Of a stretch of 64,000 nucleotides of DNA, positions 26,634-33,988 are shown in pieces. The number at the start of each line of letters is the position of its first letter. Position 1 is the first letter of the stretch. The notes under the pieces were generated by a model, which searched no databases, had not been told where the DNA came from, and saw nothing but the letters and a program-made list of their open reading frames with translations. The DNA comes from Dichotomicrobium sp964540795 (GTDB lineage: Bacteria; Pseudomonadota; Alphaproteobacteria; Rhizobiales; Rhodomicrobiaceae). A program made the translations under genes and the position numbers. The stretch covers positions 62,001 through 126,000 of the forward strand of contig CAZINX010000003.1 of assembly GCA_964540795.1 (NCBI GenBank), read 5' to 3'.

Positions 26634-27920
26634 CGGATCAGTCCTTTCATGTTTTCAAGACCAAGGCTTGAAAGCAGGACCGATCCGCGCTAGGTGAAGG
26701 GTGCCATCCTGATCACCTAGTGCAAACGCGTATCCTGCTTTCCACAAGACAACTCACGAGATACTCTCGACAGCTGGTCTCTTCAAGAAGAGACTGGCTG
26801 TTTTCGTCTGTCCATCCGCCTTCAAGAGATCCCCAGCGCAGTAAGCTAACAGTATTCGATAGTTGTTCTGTTCCACATTTCTCCGGGAAATACGGCCGAC
26901 GAACACCTTCATCCCTGTATAGGGATGAACCGGATTGAGCGTGTTGCACGATATGGGGCAGCACTCCTGCCTATCGTGATGCAAATCTTTTCATCGGCTT
27001 CTCGATGCTGCGACGGAATGTCGCACCTTGGCGGTGAAATGAAAATATTTTCATCGCGATGCGAGGCGGCTCGTGGCGCTGTTCTGGCAGCACTGCCGCA
27101 CTGGCACGGCGTCGCTCTGCCGCGATGCACCGCTGCTCCATCGAGGCACTGCCCCAACGCTTCGATGGCGTTCTGCCGCGCTGCCGCTCTGATCCAGACA
27201 AAGTTGCTTAAATGTCACAGTGTATTAGTGATGCAACACATTCGCAGAGACCAATGCTGGCCAGGTCGAGCGTATGGCTGCCTTCGCGCGCGAGTGAAAC
27301 TTGCGTTGCGCAGCACTGCCGCCACGCGCCACGCTCATCAGAGCACCGCTCAAGCCTGCTCTATCCAGCCCGCATCAATCCCCAGCACGACACCAGCAAG
27401 TCCACGCCTTCCCCGAAACCATTGCTCACCAATGCATCCAGCACACCGAACGACTGATATATAATCAGTTGAAGCCTTGATCCGCCTGTGGCGCTTCTTC
27501 GAAGCGAACCGCGCGGACGACGGCGATCCACGCTCGACGGCGTGGTGCTGGCGGCGAAGCTGATCCGGGGATGGATTGCCCAAGCGCTGCTCCCTTGGCG
27601 CGCTGGCCGGGTCGCACATGCCAAAGACGTTGATTGGTTGCCGGAAAACCAATTTCGCGACGGGGGGAGGGTATGGGGTACCCAGGGGGCCGCGATCGCG
27701 CGTCGTGTCAGCCTGTAAATAGCCTCGCGAGTATTTCTGGGGTCAAAAATTTCGATTGCACAAGATTGCATGAGACACAGATCATCTGTCTCACCGAAGT
27801 CCCGATTTAGCGAAGCCGCCCAGCCCTACAGCGTCCGTGCAATCGAATGCTTGCTGAAGGCGATACAATCAGGCATAAGTGTTTCACCACTGGCCAATGA
27901 AACCAAATGGAGTCTTGAAA
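26634..27920. other. Control region of the element, no convincing gene
   Basis: About 1.3 kb between the leftward replication genes and the rightward alpA-like gene. Frames here have poor composition and no good ribosome sites. It is rich in palindromes: TTTCAAG/CTTGAAA at 26653-26673, CTAGGTGA/TCACCTAG at 26690-26720, ATGCAAATCTTTTCAT at 26979-26994, the perfect ATGAAAATATTTTCAT at 27039-27054, ACTGAT/ATCAGT at 27453-27469 (containing TATAAT), and TGAGACA/TGTCTCA at 27771-27793. This looks like a switch region with operators, possibly with an unrecognised small repressor or RNA gene. Confidence 0.5.
26979..27054. promoter_or_regulatory. Paired palindromic operators in the element
   Basis: A perfect 16-bp palindrome ATGAAAATATTTTCAT (27039-27054) and a copy with two mismatches, ATGCAAATCTTTTCAT (26979-26994), lie exactly 60 bp apart. 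Spacing close to six helical turns and shared sequence suggest cooperative binding of one repressor. The regulator is not known. Confidence 0.5.
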
Positions 27921-28109
27921 ATGTCTGAGCGTGAAGTCATAACCGAAAAGAAGCTGGCGCAAATGCTTCGTGTTCACCCTGTCACTCTGTGGCGAATGAG
28001 GCGAGACGGGACCGGGCCGAAGCACTTTCGCGTCGGGCGGCGTATTCTGTACAGGAAAGGCGACATCGAAACCTGGGTCGAGCAGCAGATGGTCCAGACA
28101 GATGGCTGA
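27921..28109 (+). CDS. AlpA-like helix-turn-helix regulator/excisionase
   Basis: A 62-aa MerR/AlpA-type winged-helix protein: EKKLAQMLRVHPVTLWRMRRDG is the helix-turn-helix, then GPKHFRVGRRILYRKGDIETWVEQQ is the wing and final helix. Such proteins act as excisionases or integrase activators in P4-like elements. GGAG 8 bp before the ATG at 27921 supports this start. It overlaps the following small gene by 8 bp. Confidence 0.8.
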   Translation: MSEREVITEKKLAQMLRVHPVTLWRMRRDGTGPKHFRVGRRILYRKGDIETWVEQQMVQTDG

Positions 28110-28314
28110 GAACATAACGCACGACGACATTCGGGTGCTCGCAGCTGAATACGAGGGTCTGACCACTTTCCTCGATAGTATGCTCTTTCTTGAGAGGGTA
28201 TCGGGCGCGCCCTTCGTAGCCGAGATCGACCCGCGCGACCTGGCCGCGACAGCCGCCGCCCTACGATCCGAGATCGCCCTGCTTCGGCTGCAACGTGGGT
28301 ACAAGGAGCTGTAG
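28102..28314 (+). CDS. Small element-encoded protein, unknown (70 aa)
   Basis: A 70-aa helical acidic protein (ITHDDIRVLAAEYEGLTTF, then FVAEIDPRDLAATAAALRSEIALLRLQRG) whose ATG overlaps the alpA-like gene by 8 bp, indicating translation as one unit. No family recognised. Confidence 0.55.
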   Translation: MAENITHDDIRVLAAEYEGLTTFLDSMLFLERVSGAPFVAEIDPRDLAATAAALRSEIALLRLQRGYKEL

Positions 28315-28370
28315 CAATGCCGCCGATGGATCCCGCGGGGGATCCACAGTTGGCGGAAAGGAGATGCGCA

Positions 28371-28532
28371 ATGAAACAGCGCGCCAGGCTCATCGAGTAC
28401 GCCATCGTCGCCGCCGCGTCAGCGCTGATCTTCGGCCCTGTTTCCGGGCTGATCGGCGCAGCCATCGCCATCGCCGCATGGGAGGCAGGCAGCGCTGTGT
28501 TGCGAAAATGCAACACACGCCGCCGCGGCTGA
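28371..28532 (+). CDS. Small membrane protein of the element (53 aa)
   Basis: A 53-aa protein from the ATG at 28371, preceded by a good AAAGGAG site. One long Ala/Ile-rich hydrophobic segment (about residues 9-34, with a central Gly-Pro that may bend it) lies between a basic start and a basic Cys-containing tail (RKCNTRRRG). It ends 5 bp before the convergent integrase stop. Function unknown. Confidence 0.45.
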   Translation: MKQRARLIEYAIVAAASALIFGPVSGLIGAAIAIAAWEAGSAVLRKCNTRRRG

Positions 28533-28537
28533 TCGCG

Positions 28538-29695
28538 CTATCCGTCTCCGCCCATCGCCTCGGCAATCGCTGAAGCCGTGTCGTCGCTCAGCGCCTTGAG
28601 CGGATCGGCCGCGAGATGGGCGTAGCGCTGCGTCGTGGCAGCCTGGCCGTGCCCCAGCAGAGCGCCGATCATCGGCAGCGATGCGCCGCGACTGGCCGCA
28701 ACACTGGCGTAGGAATGCCGCAGATCGTGAAGCCTGACATCATCGAGGCCAGCCACCGTCCTGATCTTCCGCCAGGGCTTCTGCAAGTTCACCAGCGGCC
28801 GCCCCTCCTTGTTGCCCGGCAGCACGTAAGCGTTCTCCTTGATCCGGGGCAGGTCGCGCAATAGCGCGATAGCAGGCCCACCAAGATGGATCGCCTTCTG
28901 GCCTGGCTTGCTGTCCGGCAAAAACAGCGCGCCGCGCTCCAGATCGACATGCGCCCATTGCAGCGTCAGAATTTCAGAGAGACGCGCGCCCGTGAACAGC
29001 AGCAGGCGGATCGCTGCCGCCACGTAGACATTGCCGCCCTCCTGCTCGAACGCCTTGAGCGCTTTGCCCAACTGTTGCAATTCGGCAACACTAAGGTAGC
29101 GCTCGCGCCGCCGCTCCTTGTACCGTTTGATCCCGGCGCACGGATTGGACCCGCGCTCGCGCCAGCCCTGATCCTCTGCAAAGGTGAACATGGACGACGC
29201 TACAGCAAGCACATGGTTCGCCTGACGCGGGCGGTCCTTCAGCCGGTCTTGCAATGCTTCCATGTCGCGCCGCGTCACGTCCCTGATCCGGTGCTTGCCG
29301 AGCGCCGGAAGCACGTGCAACCGCGCCAGCGTCCTGTAGAGCGACCTGGTGGAGGGCTTCAGGAGGCGCGACACGTGCTTTTCATCGAACTCAGCCCACA
29401 AATCGGCAACCGTGGACCGGGCCGCGCCCTTGCGGTCCACCGCCGGATCATGGCCGCTGGCGATCAGCCCTCGCAGCTTCAGGGCTTCTTTCCGTGCCGT
29501 GGCGGCTTTCCATCCTGCGCGGGAGTTGCCAATCGTCAGGAAGCGCTGCCGCCCTCGATCCGTGGAGTACTTCAGGAAATATGACACCGCGTCCTTCTGA
29601 CGCCGCGCCCCAAACCCCGCGATCTCCGCGTCGAACAGCTGCTCGCCCTGTTCAAGCCCGTGGACCGCCGCCTCAGTGATCCTTGCCTTTGGCAT
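28538..29695 (-). CDS. int: Tyrosine integrase of the tRNA-His element
   Basis: A 385-aa P4-type site-specific recombinase. The N-terminus (MPKARITEAAVHGL, then FDAEIAGFGARRQ and FLTIGNSRAGWKAATARKEA) is the DUF4102-like arm-binding domain; the SAM-like core-binding domain is at about 100-185; the catalytic domain has Arg in LFTGARLSEILTLQW, HxxR in LHDLRHSYASVAA, and His...Tyr in LLGHGQAATTQRYAHL. It sits at the right end, 182 bp from attR, reading into the element. All catalytic residues are present, so it should be active. Confidence 0.95.
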   Translation of the reverse strand: MPKARITEAAVHGLEQGEQLFDAEIAGFGARRQKDAVSYFLKYSTDRGRQRFLTIGNSRAGWKAATARKEALKLRGLIASGHDPAVDRKGAARSTVADLWAEFDEKHVSRLLKPSTRSLYRTLARLHVLPALGKHRIRDVTRRDMEALQDRLKDRPRQANHVLAVASSMFTFAEDQGWRERGSNPCAGIKRYKERRRERYLSVAELQQLGKALKAFEQEGGNVYVAAAIRLLLFTGARLSEILTLQWAHVDLERGALFLPDSKPGQKAIHLGGPAIALLRDLPRIKENAYVLPGNKEGRPLVNLQKPWRKIRTVAGLDDVRLHDLRHSYASVAASRGASLPMIGALLGHGQAATTQRYAHLAADPLKALSDDTASAIAEAMGGDG

Positions 29696-29705
29696 CGCTG
29701 AACCC

Positions 29706-29731
29706 CGTATCTCCTGTATCTCCTGTAGCTC
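29706..29731. promoter_or_regulatory. Putative integrase arm-type sites, right end
   Basis: CGTATCTC (29706-29713), TGTATCTC (29715-29722) and TGTAGCTC (29724-29731) form a 9-bp-spaced array just upstream of int, inverted relative to the GAGATACA pair at 18682-18700. The position between int and attR is where arm-type sites and the int promoter are expected. Confidence 0.5.
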
Positions 29732-29877
29732 GACCGCTGTGAGCTACGCCAAAGCTACGTCGAAGATACGTGGAAAGGGTGATTCGCGGCAAGCCCTTGC
29801 AGCCGTGTGACAGGTTAATGCGTTGTTAAACCTGACAATTTCTGATCTACTGCAACTCTAGGGAGCAGGCGGTAAAG

Positions 29878-29925
29878 AGATTGTGGATCTAGAGGTCCCC
29901 CGTTCGAGCCGGGGCAGCGGTACCA
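29878..29925 (+). repeat. attR core
   Basis: An exact copy of the tRNA-His 3' 48 bp without the 5' half, so it is an attachment remnant and not a tRNA gene. It overlaps the last 12 codons and the stop of the following minus-strand LysR gene. Confidence 0.92.
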
Positions 29926-30812
29926 TCCTTTCCTTTCTTCCGATCCACGGACGCAAGCGCTTCCAGTTCCTCATAGAGCAGATCGCAGAAATGCGCGCGT
30001 GCGTTCACAGCCGGTTCGAGCAGCCCAAGCTCGCGCAGGATCGGGGGCGCGCCGAACGGCACCGCGCGAATCTCGGGCGGGAACTGGAAGCCCACGCGCG
30101 GCACCGGGACGACCGAAACGCCAAGCAGGCTTCCGACAAGGCGAACCACACCCTCCAGCGTATCCACCTCCATCCGGGACCTGATGACAATGCCGCGCCG
30201 GGAGAACTCGGCCTCCACCTGCCGCGCCACGCGCGCGAACCGGTTGAAGCGCACATACGGGTGGCGCTCCAGCAGCTCGCGGTCGCTGTCGCCCTCCAGG
30301 CTTTCGTGCGCGATAACTGCCAGCGGTTCCTCAACCACCGTCCGGTAGCGAAACGCCGGATCGACCGAGGCCGGCCGCGAGAGGATCGCGGCGTCCAGCG
30401 TGCCGCGCTTCAGCGCGTCCTCCAGCTCGTGCGACAGCGCGGTCATCAGGTGGATATGCAAATCGGGCGTGCGCGCTTGCAGCCGGGCCAGCGCCGGCGG
30501 CATGATGCTCGACACCGAGGTGTGAACCGCCCCAACCCGGAGCACGCCGCGCGTAGCGTCACGCTTCAGGCTCTCGCTGAGATTTTCCCAGGCCGCGATC
30601 ACCTCCCGGGCGCGCTGCACGAAAGCGCGGCCCTGATCGGTCAGCCGCGGCGGGCGGGTGCTGCGGTCGAACAGCGTCATGCCCAACTCGTCCTCAAGCG
30701 CGCGGACCTGCAGGCTCACGCCCGAGGTGGACAGGCCGACCACCCGGCCGGCATCGCCGAAACTGCCCTGATCGGCAATCGCGATAAGGGTATAAAGGGA
30801 TTTCACGTCCAT
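29889..30812 (-). CDS. LysR-type transcriptional regulator
   Basis: A 307-aa LTTR with an N-terminal winged HTH (LIAIADQGSFGDAGRVVGLSTSGVSLQVRALEDELG) and a periplasmic-binding-like effector domain (about 90-290). It diverges from the ThDP enzyme/SDH/fumarase/mmsA operon and most likely senses a metabolite of that pathway. The last 12 residues (DGTAAPARTGDL) and the stop codon are read from the antisense of the tRNA-His att core, so the gene runs into the attachment site. The binding domain ends before that, so function should not suffer. Effector unknown. Confidence 0.88.
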   Translation of the reverse strand: MDVKSLYTLIAIADQGSFGDAGRVVGLSTSGVSLQVRALEDELGMTLFDRSTRPPRLTDQGRAFVQRAREVIAAWENLSESLKRDATRGVLRVGAVHTSVSSIMPPALARLQARTPDLHIHLMTALSHELEDALKRGTLDAAILSRPASVDPAFRYRTVVEEPLAVIAHESLEGDSDRELLERHPYVRFNRFARVARQVEAEFSRRGIVIRSRMEVDTLEGVVRLVGSLLGVSVVPVPRVGFQFPPEIRAVPFGAPPILRELGLLEPAVNARAHFCDLLYEELEALASVDRKKGKDGTAAPARTGDL

Positions 30813-30842
30813 CGATCCGCTTCCACGCCTTTCATTTAGCCA

Positions 30843-30872
30843 GGCTCAAAAGGCAAGAGGCTTGATTGAGCC
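30843..30872. promoter_or_regulatory. Candidate LysR operator
   Basis: GGCTCAA (30843-30849) and TTGAGCC (30866-30872) form a dyad with a 16-bp spacer in the 124-bp gap between the divergent LysR gene and the ThDP operon. LTTR sites are usually T-N11-A dyads; this wider one fits a recognition-plus-activation arrangement less well, so it remains a candidate. Confidence 0.4.
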
Positions 30873-30936
30873 AGCAAAAACTTTTAACGTCATAATCAAC
30901 CAAAGCAAAGCCCGCCGGGGCGAGGGAGGACAGCGC

Positions 30937-32559
30937 ATGAGAGGCGCGGACATCGTTGCGCAATCGCTGGCCACATGCGGCGTCAGGACCGTCTTCGCGC
31001 TGTCCGGCAACCAGATCATGTCGATCTTCGACGCCGCGCTGGACACCGATCTGCGCCTCATCCACACGCGCCACGAGGCAAACGCGGTCTTCATGGCCGA
31101 AGCCTGGGCGCAACTCACCGGCGATATTGGCGTGGCGCTCGTGACGGCCGGGCCGGGCTTCGCCAATACCCTGTCCGCGATGTATTCAGCCAAGACGTCG
31201 GAGACGCCAGTGGTGCTGCTGAGCGGGGATTCGCCGCTTGCCCATGACGGCAAGGGCGCTTTCCACGAACTCGATCAGTGCGCGATGGCGGGGCCGGTGA
31301 CGAAACACACCGTCCGGGTCATGAGCGAGCACACGCTGGGCGAGGACCTGGCGCGCGCGATCCGCCTTGCGCGCTCGGGCCGGCCGGGGCCGGTTCATGT
31401 CGCGCTGCCCGCCGATGTGCTCATGGCGCAGACGAATGCGCCGGCGCCGCCCGCCGAGACCTTCGCCCGCCAGCCCAACCAGCCGCGCGCAAGCGAGATT
31501 GAGACATTGGCGGAAGCATTCGCCAACGCAGAGCGTCCTGTGGTCCTGACCGGCCCGGCAATGACCCACACGCGCGCTGGCAATCTGCTGAGCGCGCTTT
31601 GCGAGGCCACTGGCGCGCCCGTCGTGCCGATCGAAAGCCCGCGCGCGCTACGCGATCCTGCCCTCGGCCGCTTTTCGGATTGTCTGAACCAGGCCGATCT
31701 CATCGTCAGCCTCGGCAAGCAGCTCGACTACACTGTGAAGTATGGCGAAACAGGCGTGTTCCCGGCCGATGCCAAGGTGTTCGCCATCGCGCCGGATGCG
31801 CCCGCGCTGGAGCAGGCCGAACGCGCGCTCGGGCCGCGTCTGACCGGGCGGATCGAGGCGGATGCCGATTTGTGCGCCGAGCACCTTATCCGCGCGGCCA
31901 AGAGCAGCAACCAGGGCGAGGCCTGGCGCGCAGAGGTCGAAGCGGCTCTGGCCAATCGCGACTTTGATCCCGCGTCCGCGACCGGCGACGGCGTCGTACC
32001 GTGGGACGTTGGGCGCGCGTTGCAGGAGATCGTGGAGCGCGCGGACAGCGCGATCTATGTGGCCGACGGCGGCGAGTTCGGGCAATGGATGCAGGGCTTC
32101 ATCAACGCGCCTCGGCGTGTGATGAACGGCGTTTCCGCAGCGATCGCCAGCGCAATGGGCAACGCCATCGGCGCGCAGATCGCCGACCCCGACGCCACCG
32201 TGATCTGCACGCTCGGCGACGGTACCGCCGGCTTCTATCTCGGCGAGTTCGACACCGCCGTGCGCGAGGGCGCGAAGGCCATCTTCGTCATCGGCAATGA
32301 CGCCTGCTGGAACGCCGAGCGGATGTTGCAGATCCGTGAATTCGGCGCGGACCGCCAGACGGGCTGTGACCTGCTGCCCACGCGCTATGACCAGGCGGCC
32401 GAAGGGCTGGGCGCGCACGGGGAATACGTCACCACCGCCGAAGAGCTACGGCCCGCGCTGGAGCGGGCGCTCGCCAGCGGCAAGCCGGCCTGCATTAACG
32501 TCAAGCTGAATGCGCAGCCCGCGCCCGTCTTCGCCAAGGATGCGCCAGGAGCACACTAG
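30937..32559 (+). CDS. ThDP-dependent enzyme of the acetolactate synthase/decarboxylase superfamily
   Basis: A 540-aa ThDP enzyme with the three-domain Pyr-central-PP order. The N-terminal domain has the activating E47 (TRHEANAVFMAEAWAQLTG) and GPGFANTLSAMYSAKTSETPV; the C-terminal domain has the cofactor/metal motif starting LGDGTAGFYLGEF and ending IGNDACW. It is not a close match to Xsc, sulfopyruvate decarboxylase or benzoylformate decarboxylase that I can confirm. I start it at the Met beginning MRGADIVAQSL, preceded by GGGAGGA; an upstream TTG would add an odd leader. It opens an operon with SDH/fumarate reductase, fumarase and MmsA. A role as a 2-oxoacid (possibly oxaloacetate) decarboxylase is inferred from that context only. 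Confidence 0.75.
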   Translation: MRGADIVAQSLATCGVRTVFALSGNQIMSIFDAALDTDLRLIHTRHEANAVFMAEAWAQLTGDIGVALVTAGPGFANTLSAMYSAKTSETPVVLLSGDSPLAHDGKGAFHELDQCAMAGPVTKHTVRVMSEHTLGEDLARAIRLARSGRPGPVHVALPADVLMAQTNAPAPPAETFARQPNQPRASEIETLAEAFANAERPVVLTGPAMTHTRAGNLLSALCEATGAPVVPIESPRALRDPALGRFSDCLNQADLIVSLGKQLDYTVKYGETGVFPADAKVFAIAPDAPALEQAERALGPRLTGRIEADADLCAEHLIRAAKSSNQGEAWRAEVEAALANRDFDPASATGDGVVPWDVGRALQEIVERADSAIYVADGGEFGQWMQGFINAPRRVMNGVSAAIASAMGNAIGAQIADPDATVICTLGDGTAGFYLGEFDTAVREGAKAIFVIGNDACWNAERMLQIREFGADRQTGCDLLPTRYDQAAEGLGAHGEYVTTAEELRPALERALASGKPACINVKLNAQPAPVFAKDAPGAH

Positions 32560-32562
32560 GCA

Positions 32563-33312
32563 ATGCAAGAGGCACTGGAGAAAACGCCCGGGACAGAGGA
32601 AACCCGCCATCTGCGCGTGGATGTCTGGCGCGGCGGAAAGGACGGCGCGTTCGCGACCTACACCGTGCCGTGGCGCGAGAACCAGACCGTGCTCGATGTC
32701 GTCACCGAGATCCAGCGCCACCACGAACCGGCGCTCGCTTATCGCTTCGCCTGCCGGGTCGGCGTTTGCGGCTCCTGCGCGATGACCGTGAACGGCGTAC
32801 CGCGCTGGACCTGCCGCACGCATGTGCGCCGCGTTGCGGGCGACGGCCACATCACCATCGAGCCGCTGCGCAACATGCCGGTCATCAAGGACCTCGCCTG
32901 CGACATGAGCGCGTTCTTCGACAAGTGGCAGAAGGCCGGCGGTCGATTTGAGGGCAGCAAGACACGCGCCGACGCGCCGATCGCGGTCAATCCGGCCAGC
33001 AAGAAACGGCGCAACGCCGATCGCGGCATCGAATGCATCAACTGCGGCATCTGCTATGCGGCTTGCGATGTGGTGTCATGGAATGATGATTATCTCGGCC
33101 CTGCCGCGCTCAACCGCGCCTGGACGCTGGTGAACGATGAGCGCCACGCCGCAAGGCGCGAGACACTGCGCAAGGTCACCGAAGCCGGCGGCTGCGGCGC
33201 GTGCCACACGCAGGGAAGCTGTATGAAGCACTGCCCCGTCGGCATCAGCCCCACGGAAAGTATCTCCGGTCTGCGGCGCATGACCCTGCTCGACTTCCTG
33301 GGGGTGCGGTGA
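32563..33312 (+). CDS. Succinate dehydrogenase/fumarate reductase-like iron-sulfur subunit
   Basis: The electron-transfer subunit, 249 aa. The [2Fe-2S] domain has CRVGVCGSCAMTVNG plus a distal Cys (WTCRTHV); the C-terminal ferredoxin domain has CINCGICYAAC and CGACHTQGSCMKHCPVG for the [4Fe-4S] and [3Fe-4S] clusters. It lies 3 bp after the ThDP gene and overlaps the next gene by 1 bp. Divergent from housekeeping SdhB (for example NCGIC in place of the usual LCACC), which suggests a specialised paralogue. Confidence 0.85.
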   Translation: MQEALEKTPGTEETRHLRVDVWRGGKDGAFATYTVPWRENQTVLDVVTEIQRHHEPALAYRFACRVGVCGSCAMTVNGVPRWTCRTHVRRVAGDGHITIEPLRNMPVIKDLACDMSAFFDKWQKAGGRFEGSKTRADAPIAVNPASKKRRNADRGIECINCGICYAACDVVSWNDDYLGPAALNRAWTLVNDERHAARRETLRKVTEAGGCGACHTQGSCMKHCPVGISPTESISGLRRMTLLDFLGVR

Positions 33313-33647
33313 TGGAGCGCAACCTCTACATCGCTCAACGCCTGTCCGCGATGCTGCTCGCGCCGCTGGTGCTGGTGCATCTGTTGCTGATCCTTTACGC
33401 GGTGCGCGAGGGGCTGAGCGCCGATGCCATCCTTGGCCGGACGCAGGGGAGTATCGGCTGGGCGGTGTTTTATTCGCTGTTTGTGGTCGCCGCTGCGGTG
33501 CACGCGCCGATCGGCTTGCGCAACGTGCTGATCGAGTGGACGCCGGTGTCCCGCCGCCTCATCGACTGGGCAATGCTGCTGTTCGGGGTCGTGCTGGTCG
33601 CGATGGGCGCGCGCGCCGTCATCGCCGTGATCGGAGGGCCGCTATGA
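33312..33647 (+). CDS. Succinate dehydrogenase/fumarate reductase-like membrane anchor 1
   Basis: A 111-aa membrane protein with three hydrophobic helices (about 12-32, 55-75, 86-106). Conserved His residues in the first and second helices (LVLVHLLLI, AAVHAPIGLRN) are positioned as haem b ligands, as in SdhC-type anchors, and the N-terminal RLSAMLLAP resembles the family start. The start overlaps the previous stop (TGATG), and its own stop overlaps the next start. Confidence 0.75.
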   Translation: MERNLYIAQRLSAMLLAPLVLVHLLLILYAVREGLSADAILGRTQGSIGWAVFYSLFVVAAAVHAPIGLRNVLIEWTPVSRRLIDWAMLLFGVVLVAMGARAVIAVIGGPL

Positions 33648-33988
33648 AGAGCTCGCCACGCCGCCACCGCAGCTATTGGGCCTTCATCGGGCATCGCCTA
33701 TCCGGCGTCGCATTGGCGCTGTTCCTGCCGATGCATTTTCTGGTGCTTGGTCTTGCGCTGGAAGGCGCAGCGGAACTGGACCGCTTCCTTGTGCTCGCCG
33801 AGATGCCGCTGTTCAAGGCCGCGGAATGGGGCCTCGTCGTGCTGCTGAGCATTCACCTGTTCTTCGGCCTGCGCTTGCTGGCGCTGGAGCTGCTGCCGTG
33901 GCGCGATGGGGCGCGCGAGGGCTGGATCACGGCGGGTCTTGGCGCGGCAATCGTCGCGGGCGGCGCCTTCCTGTTGGGAGCGATCTGA
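33644..33988 (+). CDS. Succinate dehydrogenase/fumarate reductase-like membrane anchor 2
   Basis: A 114-aa protein with three hydrophobic helices and an N-terminal WAFIGHRLSGVALALFLPMHFL, the HRxSG-type quinone-site motif of SDH anchors, plus a second His in LLSIHLFFGLRLL. Together with the preceding gene it makes the quinone/haem module. Both ends overlap neighbouring genes, so the four subunits are made in a fixed ratio. Confidence 0.78.
   Translation: MKSSPRRHRSYWAFIGHRLSGVALALFLPMHFLVLGLALEGAAELDRFLVLAEMPLFKAAEWGLVVLLSIHLFFGLRLLALELLPWRDGAREGWITAGLGAAIVAGGAFLLGAI

Larger units (their letters stand above)
18587..29925. mobile_element. 11.3-kb integrative element in tRNA-His (P4-like satellite or stripped prophage)
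   Basis: A 48-bp perfect direct repeat of the tRNA-His 3' half bounds the element (18587-18634 and 29878-29925). Inside are a tyrosine integrase reading inward from the right end, an AlpA-like HTH protein, a RepB-type primase with a DUF3631 ATPase next to an iteron-like origin, a set of small coupled genes, and an 819-aa gene resembling a phage internal-virion/ejection protein. There is no capsid, portal, terminase, conjugation or resistance gene. The content fits a replicating phage satellite; a decayed podovirus-type prophage is the alternative. Matching ends and intact integrase suggest it could still excise. Confidence 0.85.

Noticed and set aside
29878..29925. Second tRNA-His gene
   Set aside because: Only the 3' half is present; it is the attR core.
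30937..32559. ThDP enzyme as sulfoacetaldehyde acetyltransferase (Xsc), completing a sulfoacetate pathway with the SauST-like genes
   Set aside because: The N-terminal motif pattern and length (540 aa) differ from Xsc as I know it, and the gene belongs to a different, LysR-linked operon.
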